From positions 62,001-126,000 of the forward strand of contig FMBT01000343.1 of assembly GCA_900095095.1 (NCBI GenBank): 64,000 nucleotides of DNA, written 5' to 3'. The DNA comes from Fragilariopsis cylindrus CCMP1102 (Eukaryota; Bacillariophyta; Bacillariophyceae; Bacillariales; Bacillariaceae). Shown one piece after another: positions 12,421 to 25,494 of the stretch (positions within the stretch are counted from its first letter, which is position 1; the number at the start of each line of letters is the position of its first letter). The notes under the pieces were generated by a model, which was not told the DNA's origin, did no database searches, and saw only the letters and a list, made by a program, of their open reading frames with translations. The position numbers were made by a program, and so were the translations under genes.

Positions 12421-13987
12421 ATGGAAGAAAATAATAACAACAGCAATGCAACGTCCGTAGTAGAAGCAGGAGGTTTGTCGAATGGGGTTACTAGTAATAC
12501 CGGTGGTGGAGACGCCATAATGGAAACGTCACCATCATCATCGAACAACAACGGAGATAATAATCCAAAAAAATCTACATCTAGTAGTGCAAGTGCAGAC
12601 GATGATGATGATGATGAATCAGTATTATCTCTATCGAAACAAACGAATCGTCCTAGAGATGTTCCAATACAACAACAACGTATTAATGCCTGGCATCCGA
12701 TCTTAGATCCAAATTGGATGATCGTTTCTTATTTAATTTTAGCTCTTATTATGATTCCATTCGGTACGTTACTGTAAAAAGAATCAATGATTACCTTATA
12801 ATTATGTTGTATTGTATTGTATTGTATTTACTCTACTGTATTGTATCAGTTTTCTCTCTCTGCACACACTCTCTCACGCACTCATAACTCATTCATTTCC
12901 TTCTCCATTTCATGCCAATGCCAATACTATGAATTCTATAGGTTATCATCTAGCAAAAGAATCTGATAAAATTGTTGAATTAACACAGTTATATGATGCA
13001 GGTGGGAATACAGACATGACAGAAGCATGTCCAAGTATTGGTATGAATTATAATGCAAACGAAAATTGTACCTTAACATTTAATGTAACAAAACAAATGG
13101 ATCCACCTGTATTAATTTACTATGGATTAACTAATTTTCATCAAAATTATCGTTCGTATACAGAATCACGTGATGATTATCAATTAACTGGTACAGTTTA
13201 CGATGATAAAAATAATAATCAGGATCAATTATCAAAAACAAAATGTCATCCAATTAACGTATTGGGTAATACTGTAATTAATCCATGTGGATTAATTGCT
13301 AATACATTCTTTAATGATAAATTTACATTAGGTGATGACACCACAACCTCCGCTCCTCCCGTGGATGATTTAGATCAGAAACTTATTTTAAGAGAGGATG
13401 GTATTGCATGGCAATCTGATTTGAAATATCGATTTAAAATGCCGAATGGGTTTAATTCCACAGTATGTCCCGATGAATCAGCAGAGTCGTGTGATTCAAC
13501 ATCAACATGTTGTACAGCAACCTATTCTGATTGGTCGTGTACGGTACCAGCAATAAATCAAACGGATAATAAATGCTATGCGTACAATTATCCACAACAG
13601 GATACGACACAATATTTATATCAAACTTATCCAACTATTATTAGTCCATTAGAACATGTTACTAATGAACATTTCATTGTTTGGATGAGAATTGCAGCAC
13701 AACCTAAGTTTCGTAAATTATATGGATATATTGATCAAACAATACCGGCAGGGACGATATTAAATTTTAATGTCAATATGAATTATGTTGTTGAATCATT
13801 TGGTGGAACGAAATCATTTACAATTACAACTAATTCAATGTGGGGTACTAAAGATTCATCTATTGGTATTACAATCTATTCAATAGGATATTTTTGTTTA
13901 GCATGTGGTGTATTCTTTGGTCTAAAACAATATTTCCGTCCACGTAAAATTGCAGACCGTAAATACTTACATTACAAGGAAGAATAA
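12421..13987 (+). CDS. CDC50: CDC50/LEM3 family, P4-ATPase (flippase) beta subunit
   Basis: Obligate partner of P4-type lipid flippases, needed for their ER exit and for moving aminophospholipids to the cytosolic leaflet. Two exons (12421-12763, 12942-13987; intron GTACGT...TATAG, 178 bp) give 462 aa. A disordered acidic Ser/Asn-rich N-terminus of about 85 aa precedes NAWHPILDPNWMIVSYLILA, the first TM, which ends at the exon junction (MIPFG|YHLAKES). The large lumenal part has the family signature NPCGLIANTFFND, several Cys and N-glycosylation sequons (ENCTLTF, NST). TM2 is IGITIYSIGYFCLACG, followed by a short cytosolic tail ending in KEE. Length is longer than the yeast proteins only because of the N-terminal tail. 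The partner ATPase is not in this window. Confidence 0.93.
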
Positions 13988-15045
13988 AAAATAAAATTAT
14001 GGTAGAATAAATAAATAAAATGCTGTATAAGTAGTAATTGAAATTAAAATACTGAAGGAAAATGTGCTACGATCGATTAGTACGAGGATTTGGAAGCATA
14101 TGATACATGTATAATAGTAAAGATTTGCTGTTGTACTGTGTTGTTGGGGAAACTAAAGTTAGTAATTTCATAATATGAATAAATACACATAAATAATATA
14201 TAAAAATTTGGTTGTTTCCAAACATTGTATAATTATCTAGGGATACATTTTTTCTCATGTGTTTGGATCCTCTCTATTCAAGCTCGACCATCCAGTAGTA
14301 TGTTACTCCCCTTTCTCCAGAAAATATACAGTATGAAATTGGAATGGCAAGACCTATTAACTTATTCATCATTAGTAACTTGATTCTCAACTAGGCACAA
14401 AATTGGAGCTACCGGTGACAAGAGCGGAGGACTGTGAATCAAATAATAATAATGTACATTTGTATAAATGTAGGAGGATTCCATATTCTAGATTCCATCA
14501 TTTATTTAATATTCTATGGTACGGCAGCAATATACTGTACCTATTATTATAAAATAGTTGATCATCATTATTTTTAACATCATCAATAGCTCAACTATCT
14601 ACAGTACTACAGTACAGTATATTATTATGGCAGATCGTCAACAGGGTACAAGCTACTAGTATGCATCGTGTAATTTCTTCCTTTGAGACACGATTACGTC
14701 CCCCAAATCATGAGAAATTATTAGTGCCCTACTAGTACGTAAATGCTGCCCTTAAATCATCTCAAAAACACGGAATATCGTATCTTCGCCTTGCTTTCCA
14801 CAAAGCATTCTGAATGCACGAAGCGAAGAACTATTCGTATTATTCAGGGGTAATAACTAGTGCTTAGTTGTTCGGCGATCCTAATACTTCGCAGCACGAA
14901 AGAAGATTTCTGTATCATCACACCTTATACCGGTATTTTCTATCTTTACTGTAAGAAAGAGCAAATCATCAATTGTTGTTTGCTATCGGTAGAGCTTTCG
15001 AGCCCTGAAAATCTAACAGTTGGGGGGTGAATAATAACAAAAAAT
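13988..15045. other. Intergenic gap
   Basis: About 1.06 kb, AT-rich, between two genes in the same direction. I see no gene or RNA gene; the left end is the CDC50 3' UTR and the right end the promoter and 5' UTR of the channel gene. Confidence 0.4.
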
Positions 15046-18000
15046 ATGTCATCCGGTAATCCATATGGACGGGGTGAACAGCAGGAGCAGGCATTGCATG
15101 TACCGAATATAGATACGCAGCTTGAAAATTCAACAAAGCGTAGTTCGAGGAAGAATTTGGAGGTAGTATCAGAACACAAGGAGTTGGACGATGTTCGTGT
15201 TGATTGTATTTCACAACAACCAACCAAAAATAGTAAGCACGAGTCGGGGGACAATGTCATTAACTCCTCGTTCATGGACAGATTACTAATGGAATCGAGT
15301 CAGAGTCAGAGTCCTCCAACACCCCATGCACATTACACACGAGATCCGACAGATTTCTCGTTACTTTCTGCCATGACAGATTTAGATGGCTTCAACGATT
15401 CGTTGACTTTACCGCGTGTCGTACCTTCGTCCAAAAATCCTGGGTCCGGACCTTTCGAAACTGGACTTGTTGAGGCTGTCGCGCCATCGTCTACAATCGA
15501 TAAAAGTTCAATAATTCCCAACGATAATTTATTGCATGCAAGTTCTGGTATCCACCTTGATAGCTTGGACGAGATCACTATGAAAGACATCATACGAGCT
15601 ACGAGGGAAGGGGAGGACGAAACTGGTATCATCCGAAGGATAGATAATGTACCGTCGCATCAATCTGTATCTAAGACAAGTCTATTTCCTAATATTGCGG
15701 ATGATTTTTTAGACAATATTGAGCATAATGAGGAACATGATCATTACGGGGATGGTGACGACGTCGATCACGACGACGGCTCTAACGTCGACCAAAAGAC
15801 AAGAACAATAGGTGATGCAAGAGCCCGTAGGACTACTAGCCGAAGATCAATTATGAACTCTGATACCAGCGATAATCTATCAGACTTGACGAGACGGTTA
15901 GCACAGGCACCTTCGTATAGGAAACAGCATGCAACATCACAACGGATTCTACCCAATTTGAACGACTCTCAAAGTAACGGTACGTCTACGAAAAATGGAG
16001 CTGACCGGTATTATCAAAATGCAGCCAAGATTTTTCCTACTCGAAGACGAATTAGCAGTACAAACTCGGCTGAATCTTCGAGAGATGATATCGAAACGGG
16101 TAGCGATGGAAGTAGTAACGATGGAGTAGGAGAAAACGACCCATCTAAGAGAAAAACAAAGAAGAATCGAGGTAAATTCGTTCGAAATTTTCAGTCGTTT
16201 AGAATGAGAAGAAAGGTAGATTTGGATATGTTAAAAGAATTCGTTGAACCTCACAGGAGATCATTGAGATTGAAATGTTTCATGGTTGTTTCGTACGTCG
16301 TGCTACCTTCTTTTCTTATGTCATGCACTTTTTTTATGGACTTAATAACCCCCGAATGGTCTAGCACTGGGACCATGCCCTATTTTGACAGAAGCCGTAG
16401 AGGAACTAACAGACATCGAATATGACAATCTTTCTCCGACTGTTGCCCCTTCTGTTGCTCCATCATCATCGCATTCGCCAGGAATGATCCCCACAATAGG
16501 TCAGCCCTCGATTTCAATTTCTCCGACGACCTCTCCTACAAAGAAACCAACGTATACATTCTCTGACACGAAAAATAAGACCATATGCAGGAATGAAGAA
16601 AAATCGCTTGAGGAAGCTTCTGTTTCGTGGTGGTTTCTCTTTATTGGAGTTCGTCAGGTTTTGACTTTCTGTTTGTCTGTATTGCTTGAACTAATCATTA
16701 TTGATTTCTTTACTTTTCGGACAAGATTCTTTCCGAAATTACTTGGTACAAAGCTTTCTTTAGCAGTCGGACAATCAAAAGGATGGCCCTTCCTCCTGTT
16801 CTTTTGGGCTGTATTTGACATGATTTTCCTTTACGGAACAAGACAATTCTCTCGCCACTGGCTTTACTATCAAAACACGTTTGCCATGCTGAATAGTACA
16901 AATCCCAGCGGTAATATACCAGATTCAAAGTTTTATAGAAGAATCATTTATTTTTCGCTTGGATTAAGTGTTGCTGCGACTATAAAGCGTACAGTGATGG
17001 CCAACTTTGTTGGACAGCGTGTCGTTGGTAAGTCTTTCCCTAGGTGTCGACTTTTCGGCAGTGAATTAGAAAGGATAGGATTAGATCTCAGTCTCTCTCT
17101 CTCTCTCTCTCTTCTGTTTTGCACTTTGTTTTTGGCTCGCTCTGTCTATCCTAAACAGCTTACTACCGTCACGATCTATCGAAAATAATTAAGAAGCTTT
17201 TAGTGGTTAGTGATGTAGCGGAACTTTCGAACGTTGCGAAACGTCACGCACATGATAGGAGAAGTATGTTTCAAGGTCTCAGCTCTGTAGGAAGAATGGT
17301 AGTTGATAGACTTGAAAGTAATTATGATTTCGAGGATGATGACGAGGATACGCAAATGAACGCTAATGAATATCCATCCATAAAGAAGAAATCAGTAGTA
17401 ACGAATTCGGAGGTTATGAAATCATCCATTAATGGTAGTAACACGTTTATGACTTCAATATATGAAAATCTAGATGAATGGGAAGAACCAGAGCTACAAG
17501 ACGCGTACCAGGCTGTAAGTAAAGAAAATTTGTTCCTAACTGGACTCTTGATATTTTTCCATTTTTCTCAAACTATTGATTCTTCAAATTTTAGGTTTCG
17601 ACCACTGATGTGCTTCACTTTCGACGAGCAGTCGATTTCATCAACTCCGATTATCCGTTTTCACCTGCATTTGGAAAAGCGACGGCAAGGGAAGAATGTG
17701 CTCAATCATCTCAACATACTTTTGATAAACTTTTGGTTGGACGCAGAAAGGTGCTTGATTTTAAAGATATCTGTAAAATTGCCGAGAGTCCTGATGGGAC
17801 CAATGATAAAATGAAGGTGTTAGAGCTGGTTAGGTTGTTCCAGCCTAATCGTGCTGGCGAGATTACGAAGTTAGAATTTGTCAAGTCGATCGATAGCGTT
17901 TACAAACAGCTAAGACTTATTTTGGCAAACATCAACAGTTCTTCTCAGATTGATCGGGCGTGTACGTTGACAAGTGAATCAAAATTAACGATCATCATAA

Positions 18001-19196
18001 AATCGAATATCTTCAATTCCATTCTCACGCTTGCTTTCAAATATCCTCACTTCTTCAGACGGCCAAATTGCGAATCTAATTTTCGGCGTAGCTGCTGTCC
18101 TTATCGGACTTTTTTGTCTTGGTGTAAATATAGAACATTTGGTTCTTGGTGCGGCAGGATTGCTTGTTAGTTTTGCCTTTCTGATTGGTGCGGCAGCCTC
18201 AAAATATCTTGAGGTGCGTCTAGGATTATATTTCTGCTCTAGATATTGAATAGACGGAGTCATTGTACTTTGGTTTCCTTCTTTCTTCTACTAAATTCCC
18301 TTTTTGTGTTTTCTCTTCTTGTTATAATTCAGGGAATACTTCTCATTTTGGTCCGAAAGCCGTATGATATTGGTGATCGAGTTTGTTTCCTTGAAGCTAA
18401 TGCAGGAACTGATGATAACGGCCCTTCTAGCGGGGGTTGGATTGTTGAAAGTGTAGATCTATACACGACAACAGTGCGTCTTGGAACAACGCGGGAATAC
18501 GCTACCTTTACGAATGGTTCTCTTTCTAATTCTAGGATCCTTAACCTGAAAAGATCTGAAAAACCGAATGTTTACATGTATTTGAAATTCACCATGAACG
18601 TGACACAAGAACAACTTGATGAATACCGTAGTAGGATTATAGGCTTTATTAAGGACAGACCAAGAGAATGGATCAAGGTAGTCGGCTTTCGTTGTACTCA
18701 CGTGGAAACAGAACTACAGTATCTGAAATATGCCCTCATCGTGCAACACAGAGAATCATGGCAGAGCTTCGCAACAATCCAAGTTAGCAAGGGTGACGTT
18801 TTCATATTTGCCCTTCATCTTCAGAAAGAGCTATGCATGGAATACACTGCTCCCAAAATGCCCGTTCAGTTGTCAGGAGATCCAGCAAGCTCGCTGACCA
18901 AGAGTCTCATCGACCAGAATACCGTCAATAAAGCTTCACAATACGTATTTGGTACGCCGCCACTCAACGGCGCAAATAAAAACCGTACGTTTCGTGGTCC
19001 ACATGACGATCCGCCGCTCGACGATACGAAAGTAAGCTATTTGACAGGAGTTAAATCAACTCAATTCTCTACAAGTACCGCAAGTGTAGCCAGTAATTTG
19101 CTTTCAGATAGTCAGAATACTACACGTAGCAAAACATCTCGTGTTTCATTTGATGACGAGAAACCATGTGATGAGACGAAGATCAAGTTTGTGTAG
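15046..19196 (+). CDS. MscS-like mechanosensitive channel A (one frame break)
   Basis: Small-conductance mechanosensitive channel, about 1,240 aa. Exons 15046-17027, 17159-17514, 17595-17961, 18059-18213, 18333-19196; all introns GT-AG and in phase. A Ser/Asp-rich N-terminus of about 380 aa precedes TM1 (CFMVVSYVVLPSFLMSC), then VSWWFLFIGVRQVLTF, GWPFLLFFWAVFDM and YFSLGLSVAATIKR. Next is a soluble segment with an EF-hand-like loop QPNRAGEITKLE (acid at position 1 lost). The MscS core follows: pore helix LLVSFAFLIGAAASKYLE, then GILLILVRKPYDIGDRV and the beta domain TTTVRLG. Near 16,348-16,353 a C5 run shifts the frame by one base; reading ITPNGLALG across it keeps both sides conserved, so an assembly indel is likely. 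Membrane (plasma, ER or plastid) is unresolved. Paralogue of channel B 2 kb downstream. Confidence 0.88.
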
Positions 19197-19294
19197 TACT
19201 ATCATTAAACGAGTGGAGCATATTTTACCTAAAAATTAACTTTAATGCCTCTTCATTAAGACAGAGAAAATTGTGGACAAATTTCAAATTGAGT

Positions 19295-20530
19295 TCAGAT
19301 GATGACCGTGGCAACATAGTGATTCGGTCGAACAAAGTGCCCTTTCTCAAATGGATCCTCATATGCGATCCGACTGGAAAATGGATTTTCATGATACTCA
19401 ATGTTCTTCAAACCATATACATTACTAAGTATATTAGAATCTCTCATGGCATCCTTCTCTGAATGTGCTGTTAGTATCAATGAACAAGGATTGATGTTAC
19501 CTTGATTTTTCTTTCCTAAAATGATTTCCAATGTATCCGCCCAGGATTTTTGTAAATTTGGATGACCAAAACTTGGGTTGAAAAATATATAAGTATCCCA
19601 ATACCTAGTATTTTGATTACTATTATTATTATTATTATTATTATGGATGGATGGAATTTCGTGGAAAAGTCCTTTGTGAAAACCACAAATAGATAGAGTA
19701 GATTTGCTGTTGTCATTGTTGTTGATGGGTATGGATATGGATATTGGTTGCTCTAATTGGTTTGGAAGTATATCCGGACCTATAAAATCTAAGGATATTT
19801 GAAGACTTTGACTTATTATTGGTGGAAATGGTAATGACTGCCCACCATCATCGCAATGATTATTACCAGATTTGTTCTTGTCTAAAAATAATGACGCCGT
19901 GCTTAGCATTAAAAATTCTTTCCAATATGGAGTTGGGATACTGGCTTCCGCCCGTGCTCCTATGCAGCACAGATTATGAATTACATCCTTACTTGCATTA
20001 ATATCCTTATTGGTGGCGGTAGGATATTTCTCACTATTCTTTTTTGACGACGTCATGATGATGTGCTTGGATAATTGGTTTGCGAGTGTCAATGGAGCTG
20101 ATAAAATATGACTTATCAGTGCTGTAGCATTATCCCTTCCTTCTTCTTTTCGCAATTGGATTATTTCCTTCGGGAATGTCCACTTTCTCCATTTCAAGTA
20201 TGCCTCGAGAGATTGCGGTACCTGCTGATTTTCCGGACCATGCTGATCGCCGTCCCAACAACAATTCTCCAATTCCCACCACGAAGGTGGATTTAAACAT
20301 TCTTGAGCCAAACGAGGATTCGACTGAGCCCAAGCAATAGTAGTAGAATTTAGGCGATATGATGTATGTGAGAATGAAACATTATTATTGTGTTGACGCT
20401 GGTGTCTCTTCTGATGGAGATTATTTTTTTGCGTTGTTATTGTTGTTGTCAAACAACAATACTTTCTCGTTCTGATAATTTTCTGACCGTAGATAAGTCC
20501 CTGTCGTCGTGAAATCAAATTCGTGACCAT
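19295..20530 (-). CDS. MSS51 C-terminal-like domain protein, probably mitochondrial
   Basis: 411 aa, no intron. The N-terminus (MVTNLISRRQGLIYGQKII) is basic and amphipathic, as in mitochondrial presequences. The C-terminal half matches the domain found behind the MYND finger in MSS51-type proteins: CIGARAEASIPTPYWKEF, then LDFIGPDILP, a strand with GFHKGLFHEI, then YIFFNPSFGHPNLQKSW and the conserved LILTAHSEKDAMRDS. In yeast, Mss51 controls COX1 translation; other members are poorly known. No zinc finger is visible here, so the regulatory part may differ. A WELENCCWDGDQHG segment sits before the domain. Divergent from channel B. Family placement is from remembered pattern, moderately sure. 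Confidence 0.6.
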   Translation of the reverse strand: MVTNLISRRQGLIYGQKIIRTRKYCCLTTTITTQKNNLHQKRHQRQHNNNVSFSHTSYRLNSTTIAWAQSNPRLAQECLNPPSWWELENCCWDGDQHGPENQQVPQSLEAYLKWRKWTFPKEIIQLRKEEGRDNATALISHILSAPLTLANQLSKHIIMTSSKKNSEKYPTATNKDINASKDVIHNLCCIGARAEASIPTPYWKEFLMLSTASLFLDKNKSGNNHCDDGGQSLPFPPIISQSLQISLDFIGPDILPNQLEQPISISIPINNNDNSKSTLSICGFHKGLFHEIPSIHNNNNNNNSNQNTRYWDTYIFFNPSFGHPNLQKSWADTLEIILGKKNQGNINPCSLILTAHSEKDAMRDSNILSNVYGLKNIEYHENPFSSRIAYEDPFEKGHFVRPNHYVATVII

Positions 20531-21052
20531 TTCTCATCCGAAAAGAGATTATTGTCATGAAGATGTGTGATGTCATTGTGCGATGTGATAATAATACGTG
20601 ATGTACCGGTAATAGATTCCTATTCTTATATATTAAGTACTAGGTGATGTGATTTCAAGATTGGTGTTGTTGATGATGACGTCACATACCTTGTATCGGT
20701 ATGTATGACGGTACTATATACAATGTAGGACTACAGTTTATAAATCGTATGCCTAAAAACCAAATTGCTTTATTTTAGTCTAAGTAACCATAAACACGTA
20801 CTACGTGTCACGTGAACCTCTCTTCACATCATGATTACACACAAACATCATCGCTTTGAACGGAGTTGCTGATAAAACAAAAGAATAATCTCACGGTGCT
20901 CCTCTATCTACGCACATCATCTTGCTTAATTCTATACATCAACTTGCCAATTCCCATCCACTTCTAGAGCAGCAAGAAGAAGTTCAAATAGAAGAAAGTC
21001 GAAGCAAAACGTAAAATAACATCCTCTGATAATCGTAGTCGGAAGCACAGCG
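20531..21052. promoter_or_regulatory. Bidirectional promoter with CRE and G-box
   Basis: About 520 bp between the divergent MSS51-like gene and channel B. It contains a perfect CRE palindrome TGACGTCA at 20677-20684 and a G-box CACGTG at 20809-20814, both classical bZIP/bHLH targets. CRE-like elements control CO2- and light-responsive genes in diatoms; action here is inference from motifs. Confidence 0.35.
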
Positions 21053-24000
21053 ATGGCGACCCTTACGGAAGCTGGTAGTGTTGTTTCTCCAGATACCGGT
21101 AGAGGGATGTGCAATCGAGTACTCAGTAGTAATAGTTTGCTTGGTTTGATCGGGCTAGAAGGCGAAGATAGTGAAGATGTTTCTACCACCGCCAGTAATA
21201 ATATCACGAACACTAATTATGCTGGCCCGGTTATGGAGGAAAACCAACTAGGAGGAGGAGGAGGAGGAAAAGAAGAAGAGATTAACGTTGAATTGTCACC
21301 ATCCACAAGGAATAGTCAACAGGATCTTGATGACATAACTCTCATGACGACACCTCCCGGAAGTATACAAGAACCAGGAATATTGTCGCTATCACCGCCT
21401 CTCTTAACTACGTACAGCTCTTCAACAAATGGTCCAGAAAATTACATTTCGCTGCAACCACATCAACAAAGTAGACAGTCGATGTATCAACATCATTCAA
21501 CACAAGAAGAATCACCGCAGTTGTCTCTACCAACAACACCAACAGCTCAACTACCACGATCCCGGCCACCTAGAGCGCCTCAACTTCCTTCGTCAGAAGT
21601 AGGTGGTAACAATAGTGGTCATATTGTTTTTCCTCGACCAATAACTTCAATAGGACCGGAATCAGGATCTGGTGCTGGTCCTGGTCCTGGAGGGGGGCAT
21701 ACGCGGACACCTACTGATGCCACTAACTATTCCTTCCTTTCATCTCTAACGGAAATGGATGCATCGAATTTAGGAGGAGGAGGAGGAGGAAGAGGAATAG
21801 ACTGTATTCTTCCACGACGTCGTACCTTATCATGGGACAATAATGTTGGCAACGGAGCATGCGCAGCAGCAGGAGCAGCACCGGTAGGATCAAATTCATT
21901 GGGAGGTATATCCCTACCTGGCAGTATACTGCAACCAATTCTACGAAAGGAAGAAGAAACAGAATGCACTGTAAGACCTCCCATGTCAATATGGGCCTCC
22001 AACTTGCGAAAGGTTTCTCCGCCTCCGGCAAAAACATCACCACGTCGTGCATTAGTTCCACCATCGTTACCATCACGGGAGAAAATACACCCGTTTCTTG
22101 GAAATCTTCAGCAAAATTCTTCTTCTCCACCAAATCTTACTTTAGCATGCAGTAGTAGTAACCACACTGCTACGACGACGGCAACAAGAAGTCCTTTTGC
22201 GTATGCCCAAGACGAGAAAAAGGATGATGATATGTTCCGTTCACCACTGAGACCGCGCTTCGAAAGGGACGCTAGTAGTGCAAGTCATTTATCACCTAAT
22301 GACTTCACTTCTTATTCTCCATCGCCTTCCACTACTATCAGATTAAGAAAAAGAACCACTGCGAACTTTCATTCATCTCCTCATCTTGTCACCCAAAGAA
22401 ATGCTACACAAAGAAGTAACAAGATCAATATTGATCATACTCATAATAATAAAGGATACACTTCGGCAGTGAAGCTTGATCTGAAGGAAGTTTTGATGTC
22501 AAACAAAGAATCTGTAGAGGAGACTGAAATCGCCAAGGGTGTTGGAAGAGATCTTTTCAGCGATAAAAGTGGAGTTATTAGCGGCGATGTACAGGCATAT
22601 TCTATATCCGAAGTTTGGCCATACTTGATACTAGTCTGGGGAATTTTCAATTTGAATCATCAAAGAGGTTCGTATCTTGAATGGTTTATCGAAGTTATCA
22701 ATCCGTTATTCTGTAAAAAGTTTTCATACTTTTGTTTGGGGCTAGGAGCTATTACAATAATAAAAAGAGTACTATTCAAACAGCTCTTGAAGGAAAGAAT
22801 CGCAGGTAAGTGAAGTGATATGATATGAAGAGAATATTGTGCTTGATTAAAAACACGAAACAAAAGTGCTGCTACTGACCAACCGTTATTTCTACTCTAT
22901 CCCGAAGAACGTTATTGTGATGAATTATCAGTATTGAAGAAACAGTTGGTACTATTGAATGAAATTGCATCTCTATCCATGAAAAAAATGGACGATTCTC
23001 TAGCTGATAATCTACCCAGTGGAGATACAGTTGGAAATACTGGTACAAAAAAGAAAAGCGAGTTAGCAGAAGAAGAGAAAGACCGCGAGTTACACGAAGA
23101 AGATCACTTAGTAAGTGTTTTGTGGAAGGATGCGTGTATATACGCTATTCTATTTTGTTTTTAAAACGATTATCTTATTTATTTATTGAGTGTGACATCT
23201 CCATCTAATTTCATGTTTTTGTTTAATTGTAGGGTGAGAGCATAAATCGCATCCTTTGCTTCCAAAATGCAGTTGAACACATTGATTACTTTGCCGACCA
23301 CGACTTTTCATCGTCGTTTGGGAAATTTGCTACGACGAGAAAAGATTTTGTTGATTCATCTCAAATTATTTTTGAAAGATTAGTATCATCAACACGCAAG
23401 TATCAGGAAGAAATCGACCTTGAACTTTTATGTCAAGTAGCCAAACTTTCTGACGGATCTACAGACGAATCAAATGTCGTGATACTAAAAGAGCTGTTCT
23501 GGTCATCACGACAAGGTCAAGTATCGAAAGTTGACTTTGTTACGTCAATTGATAAGTAAGTTCAATATTATATTATGGTGTCGTCTGGATTTTGCTGTAT
23601 CTTTACTGGTGGCTTCTGACAATATAGTTCATTTGATCGTCAATTTAGAATCTACAAAGCAATGAGATTACTCATTGCAAATATAGATAATTCTTCCCGA
23701 ATCGATCGTGCATGTAAGTATTCATTAATGGACCGAAAACCGTACGTTATAGGGTAAAAATATGGTCGAATCTTTCTTTATACTCATCATCGCAATTGCC
23801 TGGTATTTCCTTGATATTCCAGTCGAGAAAATTGTGAATATTATCTTTTATACAATTGCCGCTGTATTTGTCCTTACTAGTATCTTTGGAGCGGATACCA
23901 ATACTCCTCTTGTGGCTCTTGTCGCCGTATTGGTCAACTTTACGGTCATAGTTTGTTGTACATGCGCCGAATATCCTAAGGTGCGTAATTAGTTATTTGA

Positions 24001-24643
24001 TTCTTCCACCGTCTGACTTTCGTGGCACTTCTCTCTTGACAAATACTTTCCCCATTCTATCTGCTCACCAATGATTTGTTTTTCCACACACACAAATTAG
24101 GGAATCTTACGCATATTGACTCAGAAACCGTACGATATTGGTGATCGAGTTTCTTTTATCAACACTGGTGATTCAGAATTAAAACTTAACAACGGACCCT
24201 TGCTCGGTGGCTTGATCATCGAAAAGTATGATTTGTATACCACTACTGTACGCCAAGGGATCACCGGAGAGCGAAGCACCTTTGCCAATGGATCTATTTT
24301 ACTAGATAATACCAGAGTCGTCAATTGGAAACGTTCGCAGAGGGCCAACGTGCTGTTTTTGTTGAAATTTCCTGTACATATCAGGCGGGAACAAATCCAG
24401 ATTTTTCTAAAACTAATCATGGAATGGATCAAAGATCATCCTCGCGAATGGGTCAATCTTGATGTTTTCCGAGCTGTTAATGTCGGCTCAGAACTCAAGT
24501 GCGTTGAATACAACGTCGTTCTACGACATAAGGAGTCTTGGCACAATTATTCAGCGGTCGAACAAAGCAAGAGTGATACTCTTATCTTCCTTCTCGAGTT
24601 GCAAAATAAGATACAAAATGAATTACCCATGCGGGTGGGATAA
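21053..24643 (+). CDS. MscS-like channel B, divergent and shortened
   Basis: Paralogue of channel A, 1,014 aa. Exons 21053-22805, 22908-23110, 23233-23555, 23649-23713, 23823-23980, 24101-24643; all phases fit. About 510 residues of Pro/Ser/Gly-rich N-terminus replace the region where A has its first two membrane helices; homology begins only at WPYLILVWGIFNL. The EF-like loop is further decayed (WSSRQGQVSKVD). The pore-helix position reads VALVAVLVNFTVIVCC, then TCAEYPK, where A has SFAFLIGAAASKYLE: the small Gly/Ala residues that pack the MscS pore are gone and Cys appears. The beta domain is well kept (ILTQKPYDIGDRVSF, DLYTTTVRQG, WNLD-like segments). It may be a regulatory subunit or have altered gating; this is inference. 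Confidence 0.85.
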
Positions 24644-25494
24644 GCATCTAGCACTAGTACGGTAACAGCAGAACAGCTCGCGCTCACTGTTTTGTGAGTA
24701 TTCTTTGAGGATAAGCTCAGCGGTGTGTTTTCCTTGGGGGAATGAGGATGTCTTAACTTCAATTGTTTGTCTGTTCTTACCGTGGATTTTTCGAATTGGT
24801 TTCGAGGAGTTAATACGGATTAGCCAGAATAACACGGATCAAGCATGATGGAGATAATATTCGGTGCAAAGATATCTCATTACAGAAGGAAAAAAGTATA
24901 TCTAGATCTCAAGGCGCTTAGACTACCTAAATACGTAAATACAGCTTAAAAATATAACGATAGAACATAAAACCTACTGAAGTTCGTCAGGTGCTTCTAC
25001 TTTGGCTCCACAAATGACAGCGGCATAGCCATGTGATAGTCCATTCTTTTACAGCAAAAAATTACTATTAGTCGATGATTTGTCTTTTAGGTCTAGTCTA
25101 CTTCGTAGTGTATTCATACTGGAGGAGAATTCCTATCAAATATATATATTATGAACATGCCCCCCTCAGATTTTTCAGTCGTACTTAAAATCTACCTGCC
25201 TGATGCCGCACAGACACGTAAACAAGAACAATGACAGAACATGCATAAATCACATAAATATATAACATTTGTAACGTGACCGTAATATATATTGATTGAT
25301 CCTTCTATCTTCTTATATCCGACAATAACAACAAAGCAACCGCCGATATCGACCCTGTTCGGATTAGAAGAAAGATAGATTATTCGCCGATTAGGAAAGT
25401 AAGATGGTTGTGGGGTTGTAAAATAAATTCGAATTTGAACAAGAAGAAATAAATATACAACAATAGCGATAGCGATAGCAATAGCGATAGGCGG
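24644..25494. other. Intergenic gap
   Basis: About 850 bp, AT-rich, between two genes in the same direction. I see no gene, RNA gene or strong repeat; a GCGATAGCGATAGCAATAGC run lies just before the next start. Confidence 0.4.

Noticed and set aside
16361-16393. A 33-bp intron in channel A as the cause of the frame change
   Set aside because: The GT-AG pair does not restore the downstream frame; a one-base shift in the C5 run does.
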